A program made the position numbers and the translations under genes. The notes beneath the pieces are model-generated. The model saw nothing but the letters and a program-made list of their open reading frames with translations. It was not told where the DNA came from and did no database searches. From Bacteroides finegoldii DSM 17565 (lineage in GTDB: Bacteria > Bacteroidota > Bacteroidia > Bacteroidales > Bacteroidaceae): DNA of 37,606 bases. The stretch is from contig NZ_GG688322.1 in the NCBI RefSeq assembly GCF_000156195.1, forward strand, positions 164,792 through 202,397, in the 5' to 3' direction. This document shows, piece by piece, positions 30,972 through 37,606 of this stretch (position 1 is the first letter of the stretch; each line of letters begins with the position of its first letter).

Positions 30972-33434
30972 ATGAATATCTCTTATAACTGGCTGAAAGA
31001 GTATGTCAACTTCGATTTGACGCCTGATGAAACGGCGGCTGCGTTGACTTCTATCGGCTTGGAAACAGGTGGTGTGGAAGAAGTGCAGACCATTAAAGGT
31101 GGTTTGGAGGGACTTGTGATCGGCGAAGTGCTGACCTGTGTGGAACACCCTAATTCGGACCATCTGCACATTACTACTGTCAATCTGGGAGAAGGCGATC
31201 CGGTGCAGATCGTTTGTGGAGCTCCGAACGTGGCTGCCGGACAAAAAGTGGTAGTCGCTACATTGGGGACAAAACTCTATGACGGGGACGAATGCTTTAC
31301 CATCAAAAAATCAAAAATCCGTGGTGTAGAATCTACAGGTATGATTTGTGCTGAAGATGAAATCGGTATCGGTACGGATCATGCAGGTATCATCGTTTTG
31401 CCGGAAAATGCTGTCCCGGGTACTCTTGCCAAAGATTATTATAATATCAAGAGCGATTATGTGCTTGAAGTGGATATCACTCCTAACCGTGCGGATGCAT
31501 GCTCTCACTACGGGGTAGCCCGTGACTTGTATGCTTATCTGATTCAGAACGGTAAGCAGGCAACTCTGCAACGTCCGTCGGTGGATGACTTTAAAGTGGA
31601 AAACCATGATTTGGATATTGAAGTAAAGGTTGAAAACAGTGAAGCGTGTCCGCATTATGCCGGTGTTACCGTGAAAGGAGTGACTGTAAAGGAAAGTCCG
31701 GAATGGTTGCAGAATAAATTGCGTCTGATCGGTGTGCGTCCTATTAATAATGTAGTGGATGTCACTAATTACATTGTCCATGCTTTCGGACAACCGTTGC
31801 ATTGCTTTGATGCCGGTAAGATAAAGGGTAATGAAGTTATCGTAAAGACAATGCCCGAAGGAACTCCGTTCGTTACATTGGACGAGGTGGAACGTAAGTT
31901 GAGTGACCGCGACCTGATGATTTGCAATAAGGAAGAAGCCATGTGCATTGCGGGCGTATTTGGCGGATTGGATTCCGGCTCTACGGAAGCTACAACGGAT
32001 GTTTTCATCGAAAGTGCTTATTTCCATCCTACATGGGTGCGTAAGACGGCCCGTCGTCACGGCTTGAATACCGATGCTTCTTTCCGCTTTGAACGCGGCA
32101 TCGACCCGAATAGTGTGATTTACTGTCTGAAACTGGCTGCCATAATGGTAAAAGAGTTGGCAGGCGGTACTATCTCTTCTGAAATAAAAGATGTATATAC
32201 TACTCCTGCACAGGATTTCATAGTAGACCTGTCTTACGAGAAAGTACATTCGCTGATTGGTAAAGTGATTCCGGTAGAGACAATCAAGAGCATTGTGACG
32301 AGCCTGGAAATGAAGATAACTAATGAGACGCAGGAAGGACTGACACTGGCCGTTCCTCCTTATCGTGTGGATGTGCAGCGTGATTGTGACGTGATTGAGG
32401 ATATTCTCCGCATCTACGGATACAATAATGTGGAAATTCCGACTACGTTGAAATCCAGTCTGACTACTAAAGGCGAGCATGACAAGTCGAATAAATTGCA
32501 GAATCTGGTTGCCGAACAATTGGTGGGCTGTGGATTCAATGAAATATTGAACAACTCATTGACCCGTGCGGCTTATTATGACGGTCTGGAAACTTATCCT
32601 TCCAATCGCCTGGTTATGCTGTTGAATCCGCTAAGCGCTGATTTGAACGCTATGCGCCAGACTTTGCTGTTCGGTGGATTGGAAAGCATTGCCCATAATG
32701 CCAATCGTAAAAATGCGGATCTGAAATTCTTTGAATTTGGTAATTGTTATTATTTCGACGGGGACAAGAAGAACCCGGAAAAAGCGTTGGCTCCTTATTC
32801 GGAAGATTATCATTTGGGTCTGTGGGTTACAGGCAAGAAGGTTTCCAACTCATGGGCGCATCCGGATGAGAACAGTTCGGTATATGAGCTGAAAGCATAT
32901 GTGGAGAATATCTTGAAACGTTTAGGACTGGATTTGCACAATCTGGTGATAGGCAATCTGTCTGATGATATCTTTGCTGCCGCACTGTCTGTCCATACGA
33001 AGGGTGGCAAACGCCTTGCTTCTTTCGGTGTAGTTACTAAGAAGCTGCTGAAAGCGTTCGATATAGACAATGAAGTCTATTTCGCTGACTTGAACTGGAA
33101 AGAATTGCTGAAAGCTGTCCGCTCGGCTAAGGTCAGCTACAAGGAGCTTTCCAAGTTCCCGGCTGTACGGCGCGATTTGGCTTTGCTGCTCGACAAGAAT
33201 GTGCAGTTTGCCGAAATCGAGAAGATCGCTTACGAGACAGAGAAGAAGTTGCTGAAAGAAGTGGAACTCTTCGATGTATATGAAGGCAAGAATCTGGAAG
33301 CTGGTAAGAAATCGTATGCGGTCAGTTTCTTGCTTCAAGACGAGAGCCAGACATTGAATGATAAGATGATTGATAAGATCATGTCGAAACTGGTGAAAAA
33401 CCTGGAAGATAAACTAGGAGCCAAACTTAGATAA
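30972..33434 (+). CDS. pheT: Phenylalanyl-tRNA synthetase beta subunit
   Basis: The 820-residue product starts with the MNISYNWLKEYVNF family signature. A tRNA-binding OB domain (about 40-150, VCGAPNVAAGQ), B3/B4 editing domain, B5 domain and a C-terminal anticodon-binding ferredoxin-fold domain (about 727-819, FPAVRRDLALLLDKN to the end) follow. With the alpha subunit, encoded elsewhere, it charges tRNA-Phe. Length fits the family. The gene has its own promoter with an operator-like palindrome and is followed 31 bases later by a yebC homologue. Confidence 0.97.
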   Translation: MNISYNWLKEYVNFDLTPDETAAALTSIGLETGGVEEVQTIKGGLEGLVIGEVLTCVEHPNSDHLHITTVNLGEGDPVQIVCGAPNVAAGQKVVVATLGTKLYDGDECFTIKKSKIRGVESTGMICAEDEIGIGTDHAGIIVLPENAVPGTLAKDYYNIKSDYVLEVDITPNRADACSHYGVARDLYAYLIQNGKQATLQRPSVDDFKVENHDLDIEVKVENSEACPHYAGVTVKGVTVKESPEWLQNKLRLIGVRPINNVVDVTNYIVHAFGQPLHCFDAGKIKGNEVIVKTMPEGTPFVTLDEVERKLSDRDLMICNKEEAMCIAGVFGGLDSGSTEATTDVFIESAYFHPTWVRKTARRHGLNTDASFRFERGIDPNSVIYCLKLAAIMVKELAGGTISSEIKDVYTTPAQDFIVDLSYEKVHSLIGKVIPVETIKSIVTSLEMKITNETQEGLTLAVPPYRVDVQRDCDVIEDILRIYGYNNVEIPTTLKSSLTTKGEHDKSNKLQNLVAEQLVGCGFNEILNNSLTRAAYYDGLETYPSNRLVMLLNPLSADLNAMRQTLLFGGLESIAHNANRKNADLKFFEFGNCYYFDGDKKNPEKALAPYSEDYHLGLWVTGKKVSNSWAHPDENSSVYELKAYVENILKRLGLDLHNLVIGNLSDDIFAAALSVHTKGGKRLASFGVVTKKLLKAFDIDNEVYFADLNWKELLKAVRSAKVSYKELSKFPAVRRDLALLLDKNVQFAEIEKIAYETEKKLLKEVELFDVYEGKNLEAGKKSYAVSFLLQDESQTLNDKMIDKIMSKLVKNLEDKLGAKLR

Positions 33435-33465
33435 GTTTAAAATTTCAATCTAAAAATATAAACCA

Positions 33466-34200
33466 ATGGGAAGAGCATTTGAATATAGAAAAGCTACCAA
33501 GCTGAAGAGATGGGGCCACATGGCTAAAACATTTACAAGACTGGGTAAACAAATCGCTATTGCTGTAAAGGCAGGTGGTCCGGAACCCGAAAACAACCCG
33601 ACACTCCGTTCGGTGATCGCTACTTGTAAGCGTGAAAACATGCCGAAGGATAACATCGAGCGTGCCATCAAGAATGCGATGGGTAAAGACCAGAGTGACT
33701 ATAAGGGCATGACGTATGAGGGATACGGCCCTCACGGAGTAGCTGTATTCGTAGATACACTTACCGACAACCCTACCCGTACCGTAGCGGACGTGCGTTC
33801 CGTTTTCAACAAATTCGGCGGAAACTTGGGTACAATGGGTTCTTTGGCATTTCTTTTCGACCATAAGTGTATTTTCACTTTCAAGAAGAAAGAGGACTTG
33901 GATATGGAAGAGCTGATTCTTGACCTGATAGATTATAATGTGGAAGATGAATATGATGAAGATGAGGAAGAAGGAACAATTACGATCTATGGTGATCCTA
34001 AGAGCTATGCCGCCATTCAGAAACATTTGGAAGAATGTGGTTTCGAAGATGTCGGTGGAGACTTCACTTATATCCCGAACGATCTGAAAGAGGTTACTCC
34101 GGAACAGCGTGAGACATTAGATAAGATGGTGGAACGTTTGGAAGAATTTGATGACGTGCAGACCGTTTATACCAATATGCAACCGGAAGGCGAAGAATAA
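33466..34200 (+). CDS. YebC/PmpR-family protein
   Basis: The 244-residue product opens MGRAFEYRKATKLKRWGHMA and carries VKAGGPEPENNPTLRSVIAT and NMPKDNIERAIKNA, the family hallmarks. An acidic middle region (about 150-178, rich in Glu and Asp) and a second alpha-beta domain follow. YebC proteins were first described as DNA-binding regulators; work on some members points to a role in translation of difficult sequences. Neither role can be decided here. It lies between pheT and a TSCPD gene that starts 6 bases downstream, so both may be co-transcribed with pheT. Confidence 0.93.
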   Translation: MGRAFEYRKATKLKRWGHMAKTFTRLGKQIAIAVKAGGPEPENNPTLRSVIATCKRENMPKDNIERAIKNAMGKDQSDYKGMTYEGYGPHGVAVFVDTLTDNPTRTVADVRSVFNKFGGNLGTMGSLAFLFDHKCIFTFKKKEDLDMEELILDLIDYNVEDEYDEDEEEGTITIYGDPKSYAAIQKHLEECGFEDVGGDFTYIPNDLKEVTPEQRETLDKMVERLEEFDDVQTVYTNMQPEGEE

Positions 34201-34206
34201 CAGTTC

Positions 34207-34452
34207 ATGGAATATGTTTATAAGACGAAAGGCACTTGCAGCACCAACATTGAACTGAATGTGGAAGATGGAGTGGTGAAAGAAGTGGCCTTTTGGGGAG
34301 GATGCAACGGCAATCTTCAAGGTCTTTCGCGCCTGGTAAAGGGAATGAAGGTGGAGGACGTGATAAGTAAACTTGAAGGAGTACGCTGTGGTGGCAGACC
34401 CACTTCGTGTCCGGACCAGTTATGCCGTGCATTGCATGAGATGGGGTATTGA
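34207..34452 (+). CDS. TSCPD-domain protein (TIGR03905-like)
   Basis: The 81-residue product has KTKGTCSTNIELNVEDG (6-22), AFWGGCNGN (28-36) and VRCGGRPTSCPDQLC (60-74), with five cysteines that suggest metal or iron-sulfur binding. The TSCPD domain is also found at the C-terminus of vitamin B12-dependent ribonucleotide reductases; stand-alone versions have no settled function. It is the last gene of the pheT-yebC run and is followed by an inverted repeat rather than a clear terminator. Confidence 0.88.
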   Translation: MEYVYKTKGTCSTNIELNVEDGVVKEVAFWGGCNGNLQGLSRLVKGMKVEDVISKLEGVRCGGRPTSCPDQLCRALHEMGY

Positions 34453-34484
34453 TATCATCCGGTCTCAAGTATAAGATAGGAAAC

Positions 34485-34546
34485 GCGGATTAACGCAAAT
34501 TATCGCAGATTAAATTTAATCTTTGTGTAAGTTTGTGTTGATCCGC
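34485..34546. repeat. Imperfect intergenic inverted repeat
   Basis: The left arm (GCGGATTAACGCAAATTATC... from 34485) and the right arm, which in reverse complement reads GCGGATCAACACAAACTTAC..., both converge on ATTAAAT at the centre with almost no spacer. It resembles the two other intergenic inverted repeats of the window in design, but the unit sequence has drifted. Confidence 0.7.
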
Positions 34547-34606
34547 ATTCTTTTATGATACTGCTTTGGGCTTTTGATGTTAGTAGCGTTTTCCTTATTT
34601 GTCGGT

Positions 34607-34621
34607 ATTTTGAACCAAAAT
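34607..34621. promoter_or_regulatory. Operator-like palindrome upstream of the Nramp gene
   Basis: ATTTTG-AAC-CAAAAT is a perfect 6-base inverted repeat just upstream of the -33 region. A metal-responsive repressor of the DtxR/MntR or Fur type would be expected to act here, but the sequence does not match a consensus I can name with confidence. Confidence 0.45.
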
Positions 34622-34645
34622 TGATCCCTACTCGTTATTTATAAG

Positions 34646-34653
34646 TATATTTG
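34646..34653 (+). promoter_or_regulatory. -7 box of the Nramp transporter gene
   Basis: TATATTTG matches TAnnTTTG. A TTG at 34621-34623 lies 22 bases upstream, slightly more than usual. The start codon is 24 bases downstream. Confidence 0.6.
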
Positions 34654-34677
34654 TACTGAATAAACTATTATGCAGCA

Positions 34678-35931
34678 ATGAAGAATCTTTTTCAAGACTT
34701 AAAACGCAAAGATCATAAACGCTATTTGGGCGGACTGGATGTTTTCAAATATATTGGTCCGGGACTTCTGGTGACTGTCGGATTTATAGATCCCGGAAAC
34801 TGGGCTTCTAATTTTGCCGCCGGATCCGAATTCGGCTATTCATTACTGTGGGTGGTTACCTTGTCCACGATTATGCTGATCATCCTCCAACATAATGTTG
34901 CTCACTTGGGGATTGTCACCGGACTTTGCCTTTCGGAAGCTGCCACCAAATATACTCCCAAATGGGTATCCCGTCCTATTCTTGGTACGGCGGTGCTGGC
35001 TTCCATCTCTACTTCGCTGGCAGAGATTCTGGGTGGAGCCATCGCATTGGAAATGCTGTTCGATATTCCTATTGTATGGGGAGCTGTGCTGACTACGCTT
35101 TTTGTGTCCATCATGCTTTTCACCAACTCCTATAAAAAAATAGAACGTTCCATCATTGCGTTTGTGTCTGTCATCGGACTTTCGTTTATTTATGAGCTTT
35201 TCTTGGTGCAGATAGACTGGCCGGCTGCAACAGCGGGGTGGGTGACTCCTTCGTTTCCCGAAGGAAGTATGTTGATAATCATGAGCGTGCTGGGAGCGGT
35301 GGTAATGCCTCATAACCTGTTTTTGCATTCGGAAGTGATACAGAGTCACGAGTATAACAAGAAAGATGATGCATCTATCAAGAAAGTACTGAAATATGAG
35401 TTGTTCGATACGCTGTTCTCAATGGTTATCGGTTGGGCGATTAACAGTGCCATGATTCTGCTGGCTGCCGCGACTTTCTTTAAAAGCGGCATTCAAGTGG
35501 AGGAACTGCAACAGGCCAAGTCCTTGCTGGAACCGTTGCTGGGCAGCAACGCTGCCATTGTATTTGCTTTGGCATTGCTGATGGCGGGCATTTCGTCCAC
35601 CATTACAAGCGGGATGGCGGCAGGTTCCATCTTTGCCGGTATTTTCGGTGAGTCTTATCACATCAAAGACAGTCACTCGCAAGTGGGAGTCCTTTTATCG
35701 CTAGGAATCGCCTTATTGCTGATTTTCTTTATCGGAGATCCTTTTAAGGGGCTGATTATTTCGCAGATGATACTTAGTATCCAATTGCCTTTCACGGTCT
35801 TTCTGCAAGTCGGACTGACATCTTCCCGAAAGGTGATGGGGAATTATGTGAATAGTCGTTGGAGCACATTTGTGCTGTATACTATTGCGATAATTGTATC
35901 CGTACTGAATATCATGCTTCTGTTTTCCTAA
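34678..35931 (+). CDS. mntH: Nramp-family divalent metal transporter
   Basis: The 417-residue polytopic protein (about 11 helices) has the helix-1 motif DPGN (38-41, in GFIDPGNWAS) and the helix-6 motif GAVVMPHNLFLHSE (206-219), in which Ala207 and Met210 with Asp38 and Asn41 form the transition-metal site of Nramp proteins. It imports Mn2+ and/or Fe2+ with protons across the inner membrane. The methionine argues against an Mg2+ or Al3+ variant. A palindrome upstream suggests metal control. The exonuclease III gene follows 26 bases later and may be co-transcribed. Confidence 0.94.
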   Translation: MKNLFQDLKRKDHKRYLGGLDVFKYIGPGLLVTVGFIDPGNWASNFAAGSEFGYSLLWVVTLSTIMLIILQHNVAHLGIVTGLCLSEAATKYTPKWVSRPILGTAVLASISTSLAEILGGAIALEMLFDIPIVWGAVLTTLFVSIMLFTNSYKKIERSIIAFVSVIGLSFIYELFLVQIDWPAATAGWVTPSFPEGSMLIIMSVLGAVVMPHNLFLHSEVIQSHEYNKKDDASIKKVLKYELFDTLFSMVIGWAINSAMILLAAATFFKSGIQVEELQQAKSLLEPLLGSNAAIVFALALLMAGISSTITSGMAAGSIFAGIFGESYHIKDSHSQVGVLLSLGIALLLIFFIGDPFKGLIISQMILSIQLPFTVFLQVGLTSSRKVMGNYVNSRWSTFVLYTIAIIVSVLNIMLLFS

Positions 35932-35957
35932 AATAAACGTGAATCAATAAATATATA

Positions 35958-36725
35958 ATGATGAAGATTATAACTTATAATGTGAACGGCTTGCGTGCTG
36001 CTGTCTCCAAAGGTTTCCCGGAATGGCTGGCGCAGGAAAATCCGGATATTCTTTGTCTGCAAGAGACAAAACTACAGCCGGATCAATACCCGGCGGAAGT
36101 GTTTGAAGCATTGGGCTATAAGTCGTATTTGTATTCGGCACAGAAAAAAGGATATAGCGGAGTGGCCATATTGACCAAGCAAGAACCTGACCACGTGGAA
36201 TACGGGATGGGAATAGAAGCATACGATAATGAAGGCCGTTTTATCCGTGCGGACTTCGGCGATTTGTCGGTGGTAAGCGTGTACCACCCTTCGGGGACTA
36301 GCGGGGACGAACGCCAGGCATTCAAGATGGTGTGGCTGGAGGATTTTCAGAAATACGTGACAGAGCTGCGGAAGACACGTCCGAATCTGATTCTTTGCGG
36401 TGATTATAATATATGCCATGAACCGATTGATATTCATGATCCTGTCCGTAATGCGAAGAATAGCGGTTTCCTCCCCGAAGAGCGGGAATGGATGACGCGT
36501 TTTCTCTCGGCAGGCTTTATTGATTCTTTCCGTCTGCTTTATCCGGAAAAACAGGAGTATACCTGGTGGAGTTACCGTTTTAATTCGCGTGCCAAAAATA
36601 AAGGCTGGCGAATAGATTATTGTATGACCAGCGAGCCGGTACGCCGATGGCTGAAGAGTGCGCGGATTCTGAATGAGGCGGTGCATTCCGATCATTGTCC
36701 GATGGTGTTGGAGATTGACCGTTGA
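35958..36725 (+). CDS. xth: Exodeoxyribonuclease III (AP endonuclease)
   Basis: The 255-residue product has the EEP-nuclease motifs: YNVNGLRAA (7-15), CLQETKLQ (33-40, Glu36 for Mg2+), GYSGVAILTK, LILCGDYNICHEPIDIH with the Asp-Asn pair, YTWWSYRF, WRIDYCM, and a final SDHCPMVLEI with the catalytic Asp-His. It cuts at abasic sites and removes nucleotides from 3' ends in base-excision repair. A second in-frame Met one codon on is an equally good start. It lies 26 bases after the Nramp gene; 40 bases separate it from the next gene. Confidence 0.95.
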   Translation: MMKIITYNVNGLRAAVSKGFPEWLAQENPDILCLQETKLQPDQYPAEVFEALGYKSYLYSAQKKGYSGVAILTKQEPDHVEYGMGIEAYDNEGRFIRADFGDLSVVSVYHPSGTSGDERQAFKMVWLEDFQKYVTELRKTRPNLILCGDYNICHEPIDIHDPVRNAKNSGFLPEEREWMTRFLSAGFIDSFRLLYPEKQEYTWWSYRFNSRAKNKGWRIDYCMTSEPVRRWLKSARILNEAVHSDHCPMVLEIDR

Positions 36726-36765
36726 GTTTTTAGGGTCGGGATGAATATAATAAAAAGACAATAAT

Positions 36766-37224
36766 ATGGAAGATAGAGTACAAAAAGCAGTAGAGCTTTT
36801 TAAAAGCGGATACAATTGTTCACAGTCCGTAGTGGCAGCTTTTGCAGATATGTACGGATTCACGCAGGAACAGGCTCTGCGCATGGGGGCATCCTTTGGT
36901 GGAGGAATAGGCCGGATGCGCGAAACTTGTGGTGCTGCTTGCGGTATGTTCTTGGTGGCAGGACTCGAAACCGGAGCTACGGAAGCGACAGACCGCGAGG
37001 GAAAGGCGGCAAATTATGCAGTTGTCCAGGAATTGGCTGCTGAGTTTAAAAAACGCAACGGGTCGCTGATTTGTGGCGAATTGTTGGGATTGAAGAAAAA
37101 AGAACTGGTTTCAAATGTTCCGGAAGAACGTACTGCTCAATATTATAGCAAACGTCCTTGTGCGAAAATGGTGGAAGAAGCGGCGAGAATCTGGTCTGAA
37201 TATCTCGAAAACCATCCCAAATAA
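36766..37224 (+). CDS. C_GCAxxG_C_C-family protein
   Basis: The 152-residue product has FKSGYNCSQSVVAAFADMYG (12-31), GASFGGGIGRMRETCGAACG (41-60) and later single cysteines in ICGELLG and RPCAKMVEEAA, the cysteine pattern that names the family. The conserved Cys residues (18, 55, 59 and two more) suggest redox or metal binding. No function is established. Its neighbours, a metal transporter and a repair nuclease, are compatible with an oxidative-stress setting, but that is weak evidence. Confidence 0.9.
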   Translation: MEDRVQKAVELFKSGYNCSQSVVAAFADMYGFTQEQALRMGASFGGGIGRMRETCGAACGMFLVAGLETGATEATDREGKAANYAVVQELAAEFKKRNGSLICGELLGLKKKELVSNVPEERTAQYYSKRPCAKMVEEAARIWSEYLENHPK

Positions 37225-37297
37225 GGGAAAAAAGCCATTATTCTTACAAAATCAATAAAAAAAACTTCAATAAAGTGTTCTATAACATAAAAATAGC

Positions 37298-37305
37298 TAT
37301 CTTTG
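37298..37305 (+). promoter_or_regulatory. -7 box of the DUF2582 gene promoter
   Basis: TATCTTTG matches TAnnTTTG and lies 73 bases before the start codon. I see no hairpin terminator between the preceding gene and this box. Confidence 0.55.
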
Positions 37306-37378
37306 TCCCCGAAATAAAATCTGAAAGTCTTTCAAGACCGGATGATTTAAAGCATGTCTAACTAAAATTTCAAAGCAA

Positions 37379-37579
37379 ATGTTGAAAGAAAAAGCAGGTG
37401 TGATTGCAGGTACTATCTGGAATGCACTGAATGAAACAGAAGGAATGACTGCCAAGCAATTGAAGAAAGCAACTAAATTGGTTGACAAAGATTTGTTCCT
37501 CGGACTTGGCTGGTTATTGAGAGAAGACAAAGTCTCTGTGGAAGAAGTTGAAGGTGAACTCTTCATCAAATTGATCTAA
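37379..37579 (+). CDS. DUF2582 winged-helix protein
   Basis: The 66-residue product (KAGVIAGTIWNALNETEGMT at 5-24, then KQLKKATKLVDKDLFLGLGW and LLREDKVSVEEVEGELFIKL) fits the DUF2582 winged-helix family common in Bacteroidota. The fold suggests nucleic-acid binding, perhaps as a small regulator or nucleoid protein. Its codon use and lone promoter suggest high expression. The remaining bases to the window end contain only a short GAGT/ACTC pairing that may start a terminator. Confidence 0.88.
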   Translation: MLKEKAGVIAGTIWNALNETEGMTAKQLKKATKLVDKDLFLGLGWLLREDKVSVEEVEGELFIKLI

Positions 37580-37606
37580 GCGAGTAACTCACTTAAGCAA
37601 TAAAAA

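Noticed and set aside
31311..32519. 402-residue reverse-strand open frame
   Set aside because: It is antisense to pheT and composition-driven; no domain or promoter was seen.

Overview
The window is a chromosomal stretch from a gut Bacteroides, most likely of the B. thetaiotaomicron / ovatus / xylanisolvens group. The evidence is repeated TAnnTTTG (-7) promoter boxes with few Shine-Dalgarno sites, Bacteroides-typical families (smalltalk protein, HU-HIG protein, DUF4248, DUF3987, VirE_N/BT4734-like), and the gene order RseC-rnfBCDGEA-galE-ispE/dnaB-pheT-yebC. The species is an inference from protein and promoter style; no database was searched.

Region 1 (1-15.8 kb, + strand) is the 3' part of a capsular polysaccharide (CPS) locus of the Wzx/Wzy type. 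It holds a flippase, a polymerase, three GT4 glycosyltransferases, two ATP-grasp proteins (one TupA-like), a GINT1_N-like propeller protein, a serine-acetyltransferase-like enzyme with a decayed second copy, a membrane-anchored possible jelly-roll protein, and a split Alg14/Alg13-type glycosyltransferase. It ends with a better conserved trio: sugar-nucleotide epimerase/reductase, WecA-like initiating transferase and WbuC cupin. The first ~13.2 kb are visibly AT-rich; the last trio is closer to the chromosomal background. Repeat units would be started on undecaprenyl phosphate by the WecA-like enzyme, extended by the glycosyltransferases, flipped by Wzx and polymerised by Wzy.

Region 2 (15.8-20.8 kb) is a compact accessory module. 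Leftward run HU-like protein, a 35-residue smalltalk protein and a zinc amidase. Rightward runs DUF4248. Leftward again run a VirE_N primase-like protein and a PriCT/DUF3987 protein. Rightward runs a small HTH-like gene split between two frames exactly at an A AAA AAG slippery site. Between the convergent DUF4248 and DUF3987 genes lies a four-copy, exactly 22-bp-periodic array of small palindromes. This module is the part of the window most likely to hide an undescribed system.

Region 3 (20.8-26.7 kb) is the Rnf electron-transport operon, headed by an RseC-family gene. Region 4 (26.7-37.6 kb) is housekeeping: galE, ispE (leftward), dnaB, pheT, yebC, a TSCPD protein, an Nramp metal transporter, exonuclease III, a C_GCAxxG_C_C protein and a DUF2582 winged-helix protein. 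It carries three intergenic inverted-repeat structures and several operator-like palindromes. No rRNA, tRNA, CRISPR or IS element was seen. No gap above 300 bases lacks a gene or gene remnant.
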